A stretch of DNA of 64,000 bases from Shewanella avicenniae (GCF_017354945.1 NZ_CP071503.1:4030001-4094000), one strand, 5' to 3'; positions 8,350 through 17,037 are shown, numbered from the stretch's first letter. Program-made: numbers and translations. The notes: generated by a model not told the origin, from the sequence alone.

Positions 8350-8985
8350 ATGGCACTTCCAAGTGTATACACGCAAGTCTACGGACAAATTTCTGAATTT
8401 TTCCAAAAAATTCAGGAAGGACAAGCGCCTTCAACATTTACTCAGCAACACCTTAAAGACATTGGTTTTGCCTCAACAAACCATCGAGCGTTTATTCCGA
8501 TTCTCAAGGCACTAGGTTTTTTGACCCCCGGAGGTGCGCCAACCAATAGATATCATGATTACAGGGATAAATCACAATCTCGTCAAATCATGGGAGAGGC
8601 AGTTAAAGAAGCTTATTCTGACTTGTTTCTTATAAAGTCACACCCGAAAGATGCTGATAAAAATCTTATTGAAGGGAAATTCAAGAGTACCCACAATGCT
8701 AAAGATCGGCCCGCAGAGCTAATGGCAAAAACCTTTTTTGGGTTACTTGCAATTTCAGATATTGATCATTCACCAAAAGCTACAGCGAAAGTTGAAAAAA
8801 CTCTAGAAGTTGGTGATGAAGACAAGACAGCCACACAAGCTCAACCAGAATCAGTATTGCAAGTTCCTGTGTCTGGTGTTCAACCGAGCTTACATTACAA
8901 TATACAGATTCATCTTCCAGCCACAAAAGACATTGAGGTATATAACTCAATATTCAAATCCCTGAAGGAGCATTTGCTTGGATAG
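8350..8985 (+). CDS. DUF5343 domain protein, putative partner of the downstream HEPN protein
   Basis: The 211-residue protein matches what I know of the DUF5343 family. It shares the start with a tyrosine-rich VYTQVYGQISEFFQKI segment, the PSTFTQQHLKDIGF and PILKALGFL segments of a winged-helix-like fold, and the YRDKSQSRQIMGEAVKEAYSDLF helix. The last 60 residues are a linker and a tail that may bind a partner. A winged-helix role (DNA binding or antitoxin) is inferred. The ribosome site AAGGAG lies 8 bases before the ATG. Its end overlaps the next gene by 8 bases, so translation is probably coupled. It is AT-richer than flanking genes, in line with transfer on a cassette. Confidence 0.75.
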   Translation: MALPSVYTQVYGQISEFFQKIQEGQAPSTFTQQHLKDIGFASTNHRAFIPILKALGFLTPGGAPTNRYHDYRDKSQSRQIMGEAVKEAYSDLFLIKSHPKDADKNLIEGKFKSTHNAKDRPAELMAKTFFGLLAISDIDHSPKATAKVEKTLEVGDEDKTATQAQPESVLQVPVSGVQPSLHYNIQIHLPATKDIEVYNSIFKSLKEHLLG

Positions 8986-9565
8986 CTATAAGAAGGATTT
9001 GCGAGACTTTTTGTTTCGGGGTCTGATGTTTGAATCTGAAGCAACTAGCTTTCAGAAGGCTGGGATTCAAATTGGTGCTGATTTATCAGCTGCAGATGAA
9101 AAGCTATTGGCTGAACAAATTGCGCCTTTCAGTATTAGTCGTCGTAATAATGCAATAGAAATGGCAAGGCTATATGCTTTATTACACTGCTTCGAGAATG
9201 AAGTCAGATCTTTGATCAGATCAACACTAGAGGAAAACGAAGGTGTGGATTGGTGGGAAAAATTACCTAACAAAGTTAAAGGACATGCTCAATCTAGGCA
9301 AGAAACTGCGTTTAAAGATTCGTGGCTGGAAGGTGAAAAGGAAGATCTTCTAGGTTTCGTAGATTTTGGGATGTTAGCAGCGATAATTATCGAAAAGTGG
9401 TCTTTCTTTGAAGATATCATGCCTTCGCAGCATTGGCTGAAGCAGCGGATGGAAGAACTGGAAAAATCACGAAATTTCATTGCGCACAATCGAATGCTTC
9501 TTCCAAGTGAGTTCAACCGCATATATATGTATATAGCAGATTGGAACAGGGTCATCGGCTTGTAG
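8978..9565 (+). CDS. HEPN-domain protein (Swt1-like), candidate RNase toxin
   Basis: This 195-residue, mostly helical protein carries the HEPN active-site motif RX4H as R165-N-F-I-A-H170 near the C-terminus, within KSRNFIAHNRML. That is the arrangement seen in Swt1-type HEPN ribonucleases. HEPN proteins of this kind usually cut RNA in toxin-antitoxin, abortive infection or other defence systems. The RNase role here is inference from the motif. The start is a TTG at 8978, supported by GAAGGAG 7 bases upstream and by the overlap with the DUF5343 gene. The stop TAG shares its G with the GCCTAAC box of the attC, so the gene ends exactly at the cassette edge. Confidence 0.75.
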   Translation: MDSYKKDLRDFLFRGLMFESEATSFQKAGIQIGADLSAADEKLLAEQIAPFSISRRNNAIEMARLYALLHCFENEVRSLIRSTLEENEGVDWWEKLPNKVKGHAQSRQETAFKDSWLEGEKEDLLGFVDFGMLAAIIIEKWSFFEDIMPSQHWLKQRMEELEKSRNFIAHNRMLLPSEFNRIYMYIADWNRVIGL

Positions 9566-9636
9566 CCTAACAATTTGCTGCACACGGAAAAATTACTCGC
9601 TGCGCTCCTAATTTTCCGGTGAGCAAGGCGTTAACC
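9565..9636 (+). other. attC integron recombination site (right end of cassette)
   Basis: R'' GCCTAAC is at 9565-9571 and the R' box GTTAACC at 9630-9636, with crossover after G9630. Between them TTGCT-G-CAC pairs with GTG-AGCAA, leaving one extrahelical G, the hallmark that fixes strand choice in attC sites. A longer inner stem CGGAAAA(A)TTA/TAATTTTCCG encloses a 13-base GC-rich loop. The last R' bases depart from GTTRRRY, as expected when they come from the flanking DNA after the cassette. Confidence 0.85.
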
Positions 9637-10283
9637 CATAGAAATTTTTATCCGAAATTCACCTGATAAAGTCGACGTTCGAGCAAGCTTTTGTCCATAG
9701 ACAGTTTCCATGAAACCATCAGGCAACACCGATTCCCCTTCGGCGCTGCGTAGGTGCGTTGGGCAGGCATTGAGCAATCGAGGAATGGATTCCGAGAAGC
9801 GATGGTGAGCGAGGGACCGCGAATCAGAGCGATTTGCGAAAATGACAAACCAGAAGCGCCGTAGCGATTAGCGCCGTGGGGCGTCGTCGGGGTTCCAAGG
9901 GGCGAGGGACGAGCATCGCCCCTTGGCTCTGGTGTGGAACGAGTAGTTTCACGACTTTCGCAACCGTAGGTTGCCATCGCGCAGCGATAGCGAACTAACC
10001 AAGCGCAGCTTGGTATGGCGCAGCCATAATTTTTTAGCAAACGAAGTTTGCAAGGCGCCAGCCTCAGCTCTAGCAACCGCAGCTTGCCATCGCGCAGCGA
10101 TACCGAACTAACCAAGCGGCAGCTTGGTATGGCGCAGCCATAATTTTTTAGCAAACGAAGTTTGCAAGGCGCCAGCCTCAGCTCTAGCAACCGCAGCTTG
10201 CCATCGCGCAGCGATACCGAACTAACCAAGCGGCAGCTTGGTATAACTCCCACAAACGCAGATTGCCCAACCCAATCTGCAAC
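9637..10283. repeat. Noncoding hairpin-rich region with tandem 113-114 bp repeats
   Basis: No credible gene lies here. The left part has an 11-bp perfect stem CCAAGGGGCGA/TCGCCCCTTGG (9895-9905 with 9916-9926). From 9961 to about 10244 a 113-114 bp unit is repeated about 2.5 times (9961-10073, 10074-10187, 10188 to about 10244). Each full unit is a string of mini-hairpins with three-base loops, listed separately. An open frame of 217 codons on the minus strand is judged a by-product of the repeat. Confidence 0.85.
9960..10051. repeat. Five GNA-triloop hairpins in the first repeat unit
   Basis: In order: GCAACC-GTA-GGTTGC (9960-9974), ATCGC-GCA-GCGAT (9976-9988), ACCAAGC-GCA-GCTTGGT (9998-10014), TATGGC-GCA-GCCATA (10014-10028) and GCAAAC-GAA-GTTTGC (10037-10051). 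All stems are perfect, and every loop is a GNA trinucleotide, a loop type known to make unusually stable DNA mini-hairpins. The second unit (10073-10187) repeats the series with one stem mismatch in the first hairpin and a four-base loop in the third. Confidence 0.85.
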
Positions 10284-10285
10284 CA

Positions 10286-10321
10286 ACAAAAAAGGGAGCA
10301 AAGCACCCGCTTTACTCCCTT
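10286..10321 (-). terminator. Terminator of the HemN-like gene
   Basis: A long stem AAGGGAG-C-AAAGC/GCTTT-A-CTCCCTT (10292-10304 with 10309-10321) is followed on the minus strand by a T-run (A-run at 10288-10293 on the plus strand). It lies 43 bases after the stop of the minus-strand gene. Confidence 0.9.
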
Positions 10322-10363
10322 CCCGGCTTACGCCCCCAACGCCAGACGGCGCCTTAAAAATCG

Positions 10364-11701
10364 TTACATATCACACTGTTTCAGTGGCTTACGCAATTGC
10401 GCACGCACGTTGTCCATACCTGCGTAGAATTCTTTCATCATCAACAAGCCCATCATCTTACCGTTGTCGGTCACAATCAGCTCATCGGGATTGCTTGGGT
10501 CATTTTTGATGGCACCGATCATCTTCATTGAGGTCATCTCTTTGAACAGCGCAGTATCCAAGTTCACCCCAAAGGTATCGCGGAAATACTTGCGGTTCAA
10601 ACGGCCAGAGAACATACCCAGCAGGAAGCGATATTGCATCACATCTTTCTTGCTGTAGTTCTTCTGTTGCTCAACGCCCATTTTGCCGTTGATGATACGG
10701 TCTTCGTAACGGCGCAATGAGAAGGTGTTAACGTACAAGGTATCATTTAAAAAGCTGAAAGAACCTGAGCCAACGCCCAAATATTCATCATAATCAATCA
10801 CGTATTCGTCAAAACCTTCATCGTTTGCTTTACCAAACGCCCACGCTGACAGCTGGTTATATTGGCCGTTCAGAGTATTCAAAATCATGCGATATTGGTT
10901 GGCCATATCGTGATGCGGTGCGGCCAAGTTAGCTTTAACGCTTTTACGGGTTTGGTGGGTCACCATCAATGGATAGGTGGTGATCTGCCGTGGGTCGAGC
11001 TTAGATGCCATGTTCAAGTCGTGTTGAATCACTTCATCGGTTTGACCACGGAAACCAAAAATCAGGTCGACGTTGATGATCGGGAACAGCTCTTTGGCCG
11101 CCATGATCTTGTCGAAGGTTTGCTGACCAGAGCCGAATTTTTCTAGGCGTTCGGTCATTTTCAAAATGTCGTCGTTAAAGCTTTGTACCCCAATCGACAT
11201 CCGGTCAACCAAGCCTTTGAGCTGTTTAAAGCCAGGGCTGTCGAGGTGTTGTGGATCGGATTCGCACGACACTTCTTTGATCGATGGGAACAGGGTTTTA
11301 GCGTGCTCGATGGTACGTGCTAATTCATCTTCGAGCACTGTGGTGGTGCCGCCACCGATGTACATAGATTCAAAGTCATAACCTAAGGCTTTGACCATGT
11401 CCATCTCTTTGCGCAGCGCGACAAAGTAGCGACGCGCCTTGTCTTCTTTAAACAGGAAACGGTGGAAGGTGCAGTAGGAGCACAGGGTATGACAGAACGG
11501 CACATGGGCATACAACATGTACTTTTTGCCCGGCTGTGGTGCTGGCATGATTTCCGCTGACAGCGTATCCAAGCGCAGATTCTTATCAACATAGTAATGC
11601 ATCACCTTTTCCATCGCGCGTAACATCCAATCCGGTGTGGTAATGTTCGCTTGGTAAGGGAGAACCAATTGACGATCTAGGCTTTCAATAACGGATGACA
11701 T
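10364..11701 (-). CDS. HemN/HemW-like radical SAM protein (coproporphyrinogen III oxidase family)
   Basis: The 445-residue protein has the radical SAM cluster motif CHTLCSYC (CX3CX2C), the following YIGGGTTTVL glycine-rich SAM-binding segment, the SIGVQSF strand and a HemN-type C-terminal domain. Members of this group are oxygen-independent coproporphyrinogen oxidases, the heme chaperone HemW, or heme-degrading HutW-type enzymes. The first CX3CX2C residues are followed by T rather than another cysteine, so the extra cysteine of true HemN is not present. It lies downstream of the first fdh operon, separated from it by a terminator. A role in heme metabolism, for example supplying cytochrome b, is inferred. 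Confidence 0.8.
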   Translation of the reverse strand: MSSVIESLDRQLVLPYQANITTPDWMLRAMEKVMHYYVDKNLRLDTLSAEIMPAPQPGKKYMLYAHVPFCHTLCSYCTFHRFLFKEDKARRYFVALRKEMDMVKALGYDFESMYIGGGTTTVLEDELARTIEHAKTLFPSIKEVSCESDPQHLDSPGFKQLKGLVDRMSIGVQSFNDDILKMTERLEKFGSGQQTFDKIMAAKELFPIINVDLIFGFRGQTDEVIQHDLNMASKLDPRQITTYPLMVTHQTRKSVKANLAAPHHDMANQYRMILNTLNGQYNQLSAWAFGKANDEGFDEYVIDYDEYLGVGSGSFSFLNDTLYVNTFSLRRYEDRIINGKMGVEQQKNYSKKDVMQYRFLLGMFSGRLNRKYFRDTFGVNLDTALFKEMTSMKMIGAIKNDPSNPDELIVTDNGKMMGLLMMKEFYAGMDNVRAQLRKPLKQCDM

Positions 11702-11933
11702 AGGGTTTCCTGTCTGGGTGGCAATAATCCTTAAATACCGCGCGAAATTAACGATTATCCAAGGCAGCTTTTATGGCTGTTAAGGCTACAGCCTCAGGCG
11801 CTGAGAAAATGTGAACTTGCTAGAGATTAAGGCGCCTAGCAAGATTGGAGATGACAATTTGTTAAGCCGGTCATGTTTTAGCGAATTATAATGTACTTAA
11901 GTTACTTTAATTTAACATCCTGTATTAGCTATA

Positions 11934-11962
11934 AAAAAACCGCACCTTTAGTGCGGTTTTTT
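11934..11962. terminator. Bidirectional terminator after fdhC (copy 1)
   Basis: Stem AAAACCGCAC/GTGCGGTTTT with A-run and T-run on opposite sides (11934-11962) lies 15 bases after the fdhC stop. It ends the first formate dehydrogenase operon. Confidence 0.9.
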
Positions 11963-11976
11963 CGGTCAATTAAGCC

Positions 11977-12954
11977 TTAGTCACGATATTTCAGCGTGCC
12001 GTTAGCTTTGATTTCGTCGTACCACAGGTTGTGGTGCTGGGTTGCCCAGTTCTCATCACAGTAGCCAGAGATCATACAATCCATACCACCTTCTGACATC
12101 ACAGTCGCCATGAAGATGTGCACGATGGAGAAGGCACAAATGATGATGGCGCTGATGCTGTGCAGTACCAATGAGATAAGGCTCAGGGTACGGCTTGGTT
12201 CGAACAAGTTAGGGAAAATCAGCAGCAAACCTGATGCTGAAATCACTAAGCCAAACAAGGCGAAGGTCCAGAACCACATTTTCTCACCGGCGTTGGCGAA
12301 ACCAGCGTCTGGGTGTTTACCTTTGAATGGACCAAAGTTGATGTAACCACCCACGACCAAGAACCACTTCACGTCGTACATTTTTGGCATTTGGTTTTTC
12401 GCCCACAACACGGTCATCAGCAACCAACCCAACATAAATGGGAAGGCCATGATGTTGTGGATCTGCTTACCAATACTGACAAAGCTCGCCCAAAAACCTT
12501 CACTCACAAAGGGTTGCAGGAAGAAACGGCCCGCCAACAAGGTTAACCCGGTGAGGATCAACGTTAAGCAAGGGATCGCACCTAACCAGTGAATGGAGAT
12601 GTCGAACTTCGACCAACGATGAACCATTTTGCCGGAAAAACCGTGATGCAATTTGGAGATACCGTTAACCATGATAAACAGGGCGAAGATGACGATCATG
12701 CCAAACAACGCGGCTGTCAGCCCTGGCGCTAACCAGTCACTCCGCAGTTCCAACACGCGCAGATCATAGCTGTTGATCGGCATGGCGTGAAACTCACTTT
12801 GTGAGGTGGTGTAGCCCGTAGCACCATCTTTTAACTGCGCCCATAACAAACCGTTGTCTACCGGTTGCTCTGGCGCAGGTTTATCGGCTGCAAAGCTCAA
12901 TGCGCTGAACAACAACACAAAGGCTAACCCGATACGGGTGAACAATTTGTTCAT
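11977..12954 (-). CDS. fdhC: Formate dehydrogenase cytochrome b556 (gamma) subunit, copy 1
   Basis: This 325-residue membrane protein has a signal peptide (cleaved after FAA or a little later), a periplasmic N-terminal segment of about 60 residues, and four membrane helices. The FDISIHWLGAIPCL helix and the KQIHNIMAFPFMLGW and LVLHSISAIIICAFSIVHIFMA helices carry the histidines that ligate two b hemes in this family. It anchors FdhAB to the membrane and passes electrons from formate to quinone. It is the last gene of the operon TAT-peptide/fdhA/fdhB/fdhC and ends in the same WATQHHNLWYDEIKANGTLKYR sequence as its paralogue at 17038. Confidence 0.93.
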   Translation of the reverse strand: MNKLFTRIGLAFVLLFSALSFAADKPAPEQPVDNGLLWAQLKDGATGYTTSQSEFHAMPINSYDLRVLELRSDWLAPGLTAALFGMIVIFALFIMVNGISKLHHGFSGKMVHRWSKFDISIHWLGAIPCLTLILTGLTLLAGRFFLQPFVSEGFWASFVSIGKQIHNIMAFPFMLGWLLMTVLWAKNQMPKMYDVKWFLVVGGYINFGPFKGKHPDAGFANAGEKMWFWTFALFGLVISASGLLLIFPNLFEPSRTLSLISLVLHSISAIIICAFSIVHIFMATVMSEGGMDCMISGYCDENWATQHHNLWYDEIKANGTLKYRD

Positions 12955-13003
12955 ATAAAACCTCGCTCACCAGCCCGCAACGCAGGCTGGTTGTTGTCGC
13001 AGA

Positions 13004-13573
13004 TTACTTCCAAGCGGCGTTATCAGCACCACGGTAAGCTACGCGTTCACGGAAGATGTTCGATACAACTTCTGCGTCGCCAGCTAACAGGGCCTTAGTC
13101 GCACACAACTCAGCACACATTGGCAGTTTGCCTTCAGCGATACGGTTTGAACCGTACTTAGCGCGTTCAGCTTCTGAATGGTTTTCTTCAGGACCGCCAG
13201 AGCAGAAGGTACATTTGTCCATCTTGCCACGGCTGCCGAAGGCGCCATTTTTCTTAAACTGCGGTGCACCAAATGGGCAGGCGTATAAGCAGTAACCACA
13301 ACCGATACACTTGTCTTTGTTGTGCAGGATCACACCGTCTTCGGTGCGATAGAAGCAATCTGCTGGGCACACAGCCATGCAAGGTGCATCTGAACAATGC
13401 ATACACGCAACAGAGATTGAAGCTTCACCACGTTCACCATCATTAATGGTCACAACGCGGCGGCGTTGAATACCCCATTCCAGGGCTTCATCGTTTTCGT
13501 TTTTACAGGCAGTGACACAGCCGTTACATTCGATGCAGCGCTTGCTATCACATAAAAATTTCATAGTTGCCAT
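13004..13573 (-). CDS. fdhB: Formate dehydrogenase iron-sulfur (beta) subunit, copy 1
   Basis: A ferredoxin-type electron-transfer subunit of 189 residues with four cysteine clusters. CX2CX2CX3C begins at C13, a second group is CMHCSDAPCMAVCPADC, a third CIGCGYCLYACP, and the last is CTFC with a downstream CAELC, so it should hold four [4Fe-4S] clusters. It lacks the C-terminal membrane helix of E. coli FdnH, so it must bind the membrane through FdhC. It lies 29 bases after fdhA and 49 before fdhC. It is close in sequence to the second copy at 18090. Confidence 0.95.
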   Translation of the reverse strand: MATMKFLCDSKRCIECNGCVTACKNENDEALEWGIQRRRVVTINDGERGEASISVACMHCSDAPCMAVCPADCFYRTEDGVILHNKDKCIGCGYCLYACPFGAPQFKKNGAFGSRGKMDKCTFCSGGPEENHSEAERAKYGSNRIAEGKLPMCAELCATKALLAGDAEVVSNIFRERVAYRGADNAAWK

Positions 13574-13602
13574 TTTGGAATTTCTCCTTCACAACGCTGC
13601 AA

Positions 13603-16458
13603 TTAGGCTTTGACGATTTGACACAGAGAGGACTTGGTTTCCTGCATCTGAGTTACTGGGTCATAACCGTAGGTCAATGCGGTGTTCGCTGATTCGCCTA
13701 ACACGTAAGGTACGGTACCTTCTGGGTAGTTAGGCTCTAAGCTTTCACCATGCATCACACCAGCGAAGTGGTATGGCATCCAAGTTACGCCTTGTTTCAC
13801 GCGTGGAGTTACCATCGCATCAACCAATACGCGGCCACCTTCAGCACCTTCCAGCCACACTTTGTCGCCGTTACGGATGCCACGGTCTGCAGCGTCTGCA
13901 GGGTGCATTTCTACAAACATGTTTTGCTGCAGTTCTGCCAACCATGGGTTAGAACGTGATTCTTCACCACCACCTTCGTACTCAACCAGACGACCAGAGG
14001 TCAGTGCCAGTGGGTACTTGCCAGTCATATCCTGTTGTTGGATTGACTTGTACAGAGTAGGCAGACGATGTACTTGACGGTCTTCATAGGTTGGGTATTT
14101 CTCAACCAAGTCACGACGTGGGGTGTACAGCGGCTCACGGTGTACTGGAATTTGGTCAGGGAAGGTCCATACGATACAACGCGCTTTAGCGTTACCGAAT
14201 GGAATACAACCGTGCTTCATCGCCACACGTTGGATACCACCTGACAAGTCAGTCTTCCAGTTACGGCCTTCTGCTTCTGCTTTTTCTTCCGCAGTCAGGT
14301 CGTCCCACCAGCCCAGTTGCTTGAGCAACTTGTCGGTGAATTCTGGGTAACCGTCTTGGATTTCAGAACCTACAGAGTACGAACCGTTGGCCAGAATGTT
14401 TTGACCATTGTATTCAACGCCGTAACGGGCACGGAAGTTACCACCGCCCTGCAGTACGTGTTTGCTTGTGTTATACAGAATTTGCGTACCAGGGTGTTTC
14501 TGCTCTGGAGTGCCCCAACATGGCCAAGGCAGACCATAGGTTTCGCCTTTGCATGGGCCGCCTTCAGCTTCCAATGTCTTGTTGCTGAATGAACCCCAGT
14601 TCATGGTGTGTTGTTTGATACGCTCTGGACTTTGACCACTCATACCAATGGTCCACATGCCGCGGTTGATTTCGCGAGTCACGTCTTCCACTAATGGAAT
14701 GCCTTTTTCATCCAGTTGGATACGCTTGGTGTACTCTTTGTCGAAGCCCAATTTTTTGGCCAACATGTACATGATTTCCAAGTCGTTTTTAGATTCGAAC
14801 AATGGTTCGATAACTTGTTCACGCCATTGGATAGAACGGCCAGAGTTAGACAGCGAACCACGTGATTCAAACTGAGTACATGCTGGCAGCAGGTAAACAC
14901 CGTTTTTACGGCGATGCATCACACCAGCCATAGTTGGTGCTGGGTCAACAACAACCACTGTGTCCATCTTGTCCAGTGCATCACGTACATCACGTTGACG
15001 GGTTTCAGTGTTCACTGATTGACCCCAGAAAAATGCCATACGGATGTTGTCGCGTTGTGCCAGTTTGGCTTTGCCTTCCAGCACGCCGTCATGCCAACGT
15101 GAACATGGAATACCTGGGGTGTTCATTGGCACGCGCTCTAAGTATTCGCCGTTATCGAAACGGTTTTGTACCCAGTCGAAGTCCAGATCCCACACGTGTG
15201 ACCAGTGTTTCCACGCAGCAGTTGTCAGACCATAGTAGCCAGGCAGCGTATCGAACAGCAGACCTAAGTCGGTTGCGCCCTGTACGTTATCGTGACCACG
15301 GAAAATGTTAGTACCGCCACCTTGTTTACCCATGTTGCCCAGGGCCAACTGCAGAATACAGTATGCACGAGTGTTGGCGTTACCAACGTGGTGCTGAGTA
15401 CCACCCATACACCAAACTACAGTGCCAGGACGGTTGTCTGCAAACAGCTTAGCGGTTTGATAGATAGATTCTTCGCTGATACCACAGATGTTCGCCACTT
15501 CTTTTGGTGGGAACTTAGCGGCTTCTTTGCGGATCTCATCCATAGCGAAAACACGTTGTTCGATAAAGGTTTTATCTTCCCAACCGTTTTCGAAAATGTG
15601 CCACAACATACCGTAGATAAACGGAATGTCAGTACCTGGACGGATAGCAACGTGCAGATCTGAGTGTGCTGCAGTACGAGAGAAACGTGGATCGATTACG
15701 ATGATCTTGGCGTTGTTACGCTCTTTTGCCAGCAGGATGTGCTGCATAGCCACTGGGTGAGCTTCAGCAGGGTTTGCACCGATGAAGAAGATCGCCTTAG
15801 TGTTTTGGATATCGTTGAACGAGTTAGTTTGCGCACCGTAACCCCAAGTGTTTGCTACACCGGCTACCGTGGTAGAGTGACAGATACGAGCTGAGTGGTC
15901 GACGTTGTTAGTACCCCACATGGCCGCAAATTTACGGTACATGTAGCAGCCTTCATTAGAGAACTTGGCACTACCCATGAAGTACAGAGAATCTGGACCT
16001 GACTCTTGGCGAATCTTGAGCATCTGGTCGCCGACTTCTTCAATCGCGGTTTCCCAAGAGATGCGTTTCCACTTGCCATCAACAAGCTTCATTGGATATT
16101 TAACGCGTTTTTCACCATGGCCGTGCTCACGCAATGCAGCGCCTTTAGCACAGTGACCGCCTTGGTTGAATGGGTGATCGAATGCGGGTTCTTGACCTGT
16201 CCAAACACCGTTTTGTACTTCAGCGTACAAACCGCAACCTACCGCACAAGCACTACATACAGTACGTTTTATTTCAATTGGTGCATCGTGTGGAACATCT
16301 TTCGCTTCAGCACGACGCATCATGCCTGTGCCTAAAAATGAGGCTGCAGCGATACCACCGGCAGTAACCCCGGCATTTTTCATGAACTGGCGACGACTGA
16401 TCCCCAGAGTCGGCTTGTCGGCCTTAGCGGCGACAGAGGAAGTGCGAGTTAACTTCAT
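13603..16458 (-). CDS. fdhA: Formate dehydrogenase catalytic (alpha) subunit, Mo/W-bis-MGD, copy 1
   Basis: The 951-residue catalytic subunit starts with a twin-arginine signal (SRRQFMK, R22-R23), so it is folded with cofactor before export to the periplasm. The [4Fe-4S] site is C68, C71, C75 and C103. The metal ligand is cysteine, C193 followed by H194 in ARICHSTTVAG, where E. coli FdnG has selenocysteine. The rest has the normal DMSO-reductase-family fold, including the C-terminal GDKVWLEGAEGG cap domain. It oxidises formate to CO2 and passes electrons to FdhB. It follows the small TAT protein gene by 17 bases. The second copy at 18713 has the same length. Confidence 0.96.
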   Translation of the reverse strand: MKLTRTSSVAAKADKPTLGISRRQFMKNAGVTAGGIAAASFLGTGMMRRAEAKDVPHDAPIEIKRTVCSACAVGCGLYAEVQNGVWTGQEPAFDHPFNQGGHCAKGAALREHGHGEKRVKYPMKLVDGKWKRISWETAIEEVGDQMLKIRQESGPDSLYFMGSAKFSNEGCYMYRKFAAMWGTNNVDHSARICHSTTVAGVANTWGYGAQTNSFNDIQNTKAIFFIGANPAEAHPVAMQHILLAKERNNAKIIVIDPRFSRTAAHSDLHVAIRPGTDIPFIYGMLWHIFENGWEDKTFIEQRVFAMDEIRKEAAKFPPKEVANICGISEESIYQTAKLFADNRPGTVVWCMGGTQHHVGNANTRAYCILQLALGNMGKQGGGTNIFRGHDNVQGATDLGLLFDTLPGYYGLTTAAWKHWSHVWDLDFDWVQNRFDNGEYLERVPMNTPGIPCSRWHDGVLEGKAKLAQRDNIRMAFFWGQSVNTETRQRDVRDALDKMDTVVVVDPAPTMAGVMHRRKNGVYLLPACTQFESRGSLSNSGRSIQWREQVIEPLFESKNDLEIMYMLAKKLGFDKEYTKRIQLDEKGIPLVEDVTREINRGMWTIGMSGQSPERIKQHTMNWGSFSNKTLEAEGGPCKGETYGLPWPCWGTPEQKHPGTQILYNTSKHVLQGGGNFRARYGVEYNGQNILANGSYSVGSEIQDGYPEFTDKLLKQLGWWDDLTAEEKAEAEGRNWKTDLSGGIQRVAMKHGCIPFGNAKARCIVWTFPDQIPVHREPLYTPRRDLVEKYPTYEDRQVHRLPTLYKSIQQQDMTGKYPLALTSGRLVEYEGGGEESRSNPWLAELQQNMFVEMHPADAADRGIRNGDKVWLEGAEGGRVLVDAMVTPRVKQGVTWMPYHFAGVMHGESLEPNYPEGTVPYVLGESANTALTYGYDPVTQMQETKSSLCQIVKA

Positions 16459-16475
16459 CGCTTATATCTCCTGGA

Positions 16476-16670
16476 TTAACGCAGGCTGTTGTAATAGTGA
16501 CGGACATGCTCGGTTTCACGATATCCGTTTGCTTTAACTGAATGTTCTTCAGTTGGCTTAGTGTCGTTAGCTGATACGCCGGTAGCGGCAACCGCTGCAC
16601 TAGCAACTGAACCCGCAGTCAATGCTTTCAGCAGTGAACGGCGGCTCAGATCTGGCTTAGATTGGGTCAT
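16476..16670 (-). CDS. Small TAT-leader protein of the formate dehydrogenase operon, copy 1
   Basis: A 64-residue protein with a twin-arginine signal (LSRRSLLKALTAG) and a short mature part ending GYRETEHVRHYYNSLR. This matches the small 'formate dehydrogenase region TAT target' family found directly upstream of fdhA in Shewanella and relatives. The mature sequence is conserved with the paralogue at 21582. Function is unknown. A role in assembly or export of the FdhAB complex is inferred. The start at 16670 is chosen over 16697 because CAGGAG lies 6-7 bases upstream of it. It is the first gene of the first operon. Confidence 0.85.
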   Translation of the reverse strand: MTQSKPDLSRRSLLKALTAGSVASAAVAATGVSANDTKPTEEHSVKANGYRETEHVRHYYNSLR

Positions 16671-16980
16671 TACTACTCCTGATTTACAGCTGCCCAAGGT
16701 TGGGCAAAATTGAGTGTGTATAACCGCATTTGTAGAAAGATGAGGTTGGTCTTAATACAACTGCAGACCATTAAGGGAAGTTGCTTAAAAAGTAACAACT
16801 AAATTCTTAATTTAGGCCGGTGGAATATAGAGGGAAGCCGCGCGGGAAATATTGATCTAAAACAGCTTTGTAGAACGCATTCTCAAAGGATTTTCAAAAG
16901 CGTTAACTGACGCATGAATAGTGCGCTTGACTGCACAAAAACTCAGAGAGTTATGTAACTTTAATGCACTTGATTTTGCT
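16671..16980. promoter_or_regulatory. Promoter region of the first fdh operon
   Basis: About 310 bases between the terminator of the second operon and the first gene of the first. It must hold the promoter reading to the left. I see AT-rich segments but no convincing Fnr, Crp or ModE box. Confidence 0.45.
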
Positions 16981-16984
16981 TAAA

Positions 16985-17020
16985 AATAAAACACCCCAGA
17001 CGCGGCTGGGGTGTTTGTCA
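16985..17020 (-). terminator. Terminator of the second fdh operon
   Basis: A perfect 10-bp stem AACACCCCAG/CTGGGGTGTT (16990-16999 with 17006-17015) with a T-rich end on the minus strand lies about 20 bases after fdhC copy 2. Confidence 0.88.
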
Positions 17021-17037
17021 TCAAGACGATTTTAGTC

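Larger units (their letters stand above)
8320..9630 (+). mobile_element. Orphan integron-type gene cassette carrying DUF5343 and HEPN genes
   Basis: The unit runs from TTAGGC just after a crossover-type G to the G of the GTTAACC box of a well-formed attC site. It contains two overlapping genes in one orientation, a short leader of about 30 bases before the first ATG, and a base composition more AT-rich than the neighbouring housekeeping genes. No integrase gene is present in the window, so it resembles a single cassette of the attC0 or CALIN kind. The cassette model is inferred from the right-hand site, which is strong. The left boundary is weaker. Confidence 0.65.

Noticed and set aside
9648..10301. 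217-codon open frame on the minus strand through the hairpin array
   Set aside because: It repeats the same peptide because the DNA repeats; it has no ribosome site, no known domain and low-complexity composition, so it is read as a by-product of the repeat.
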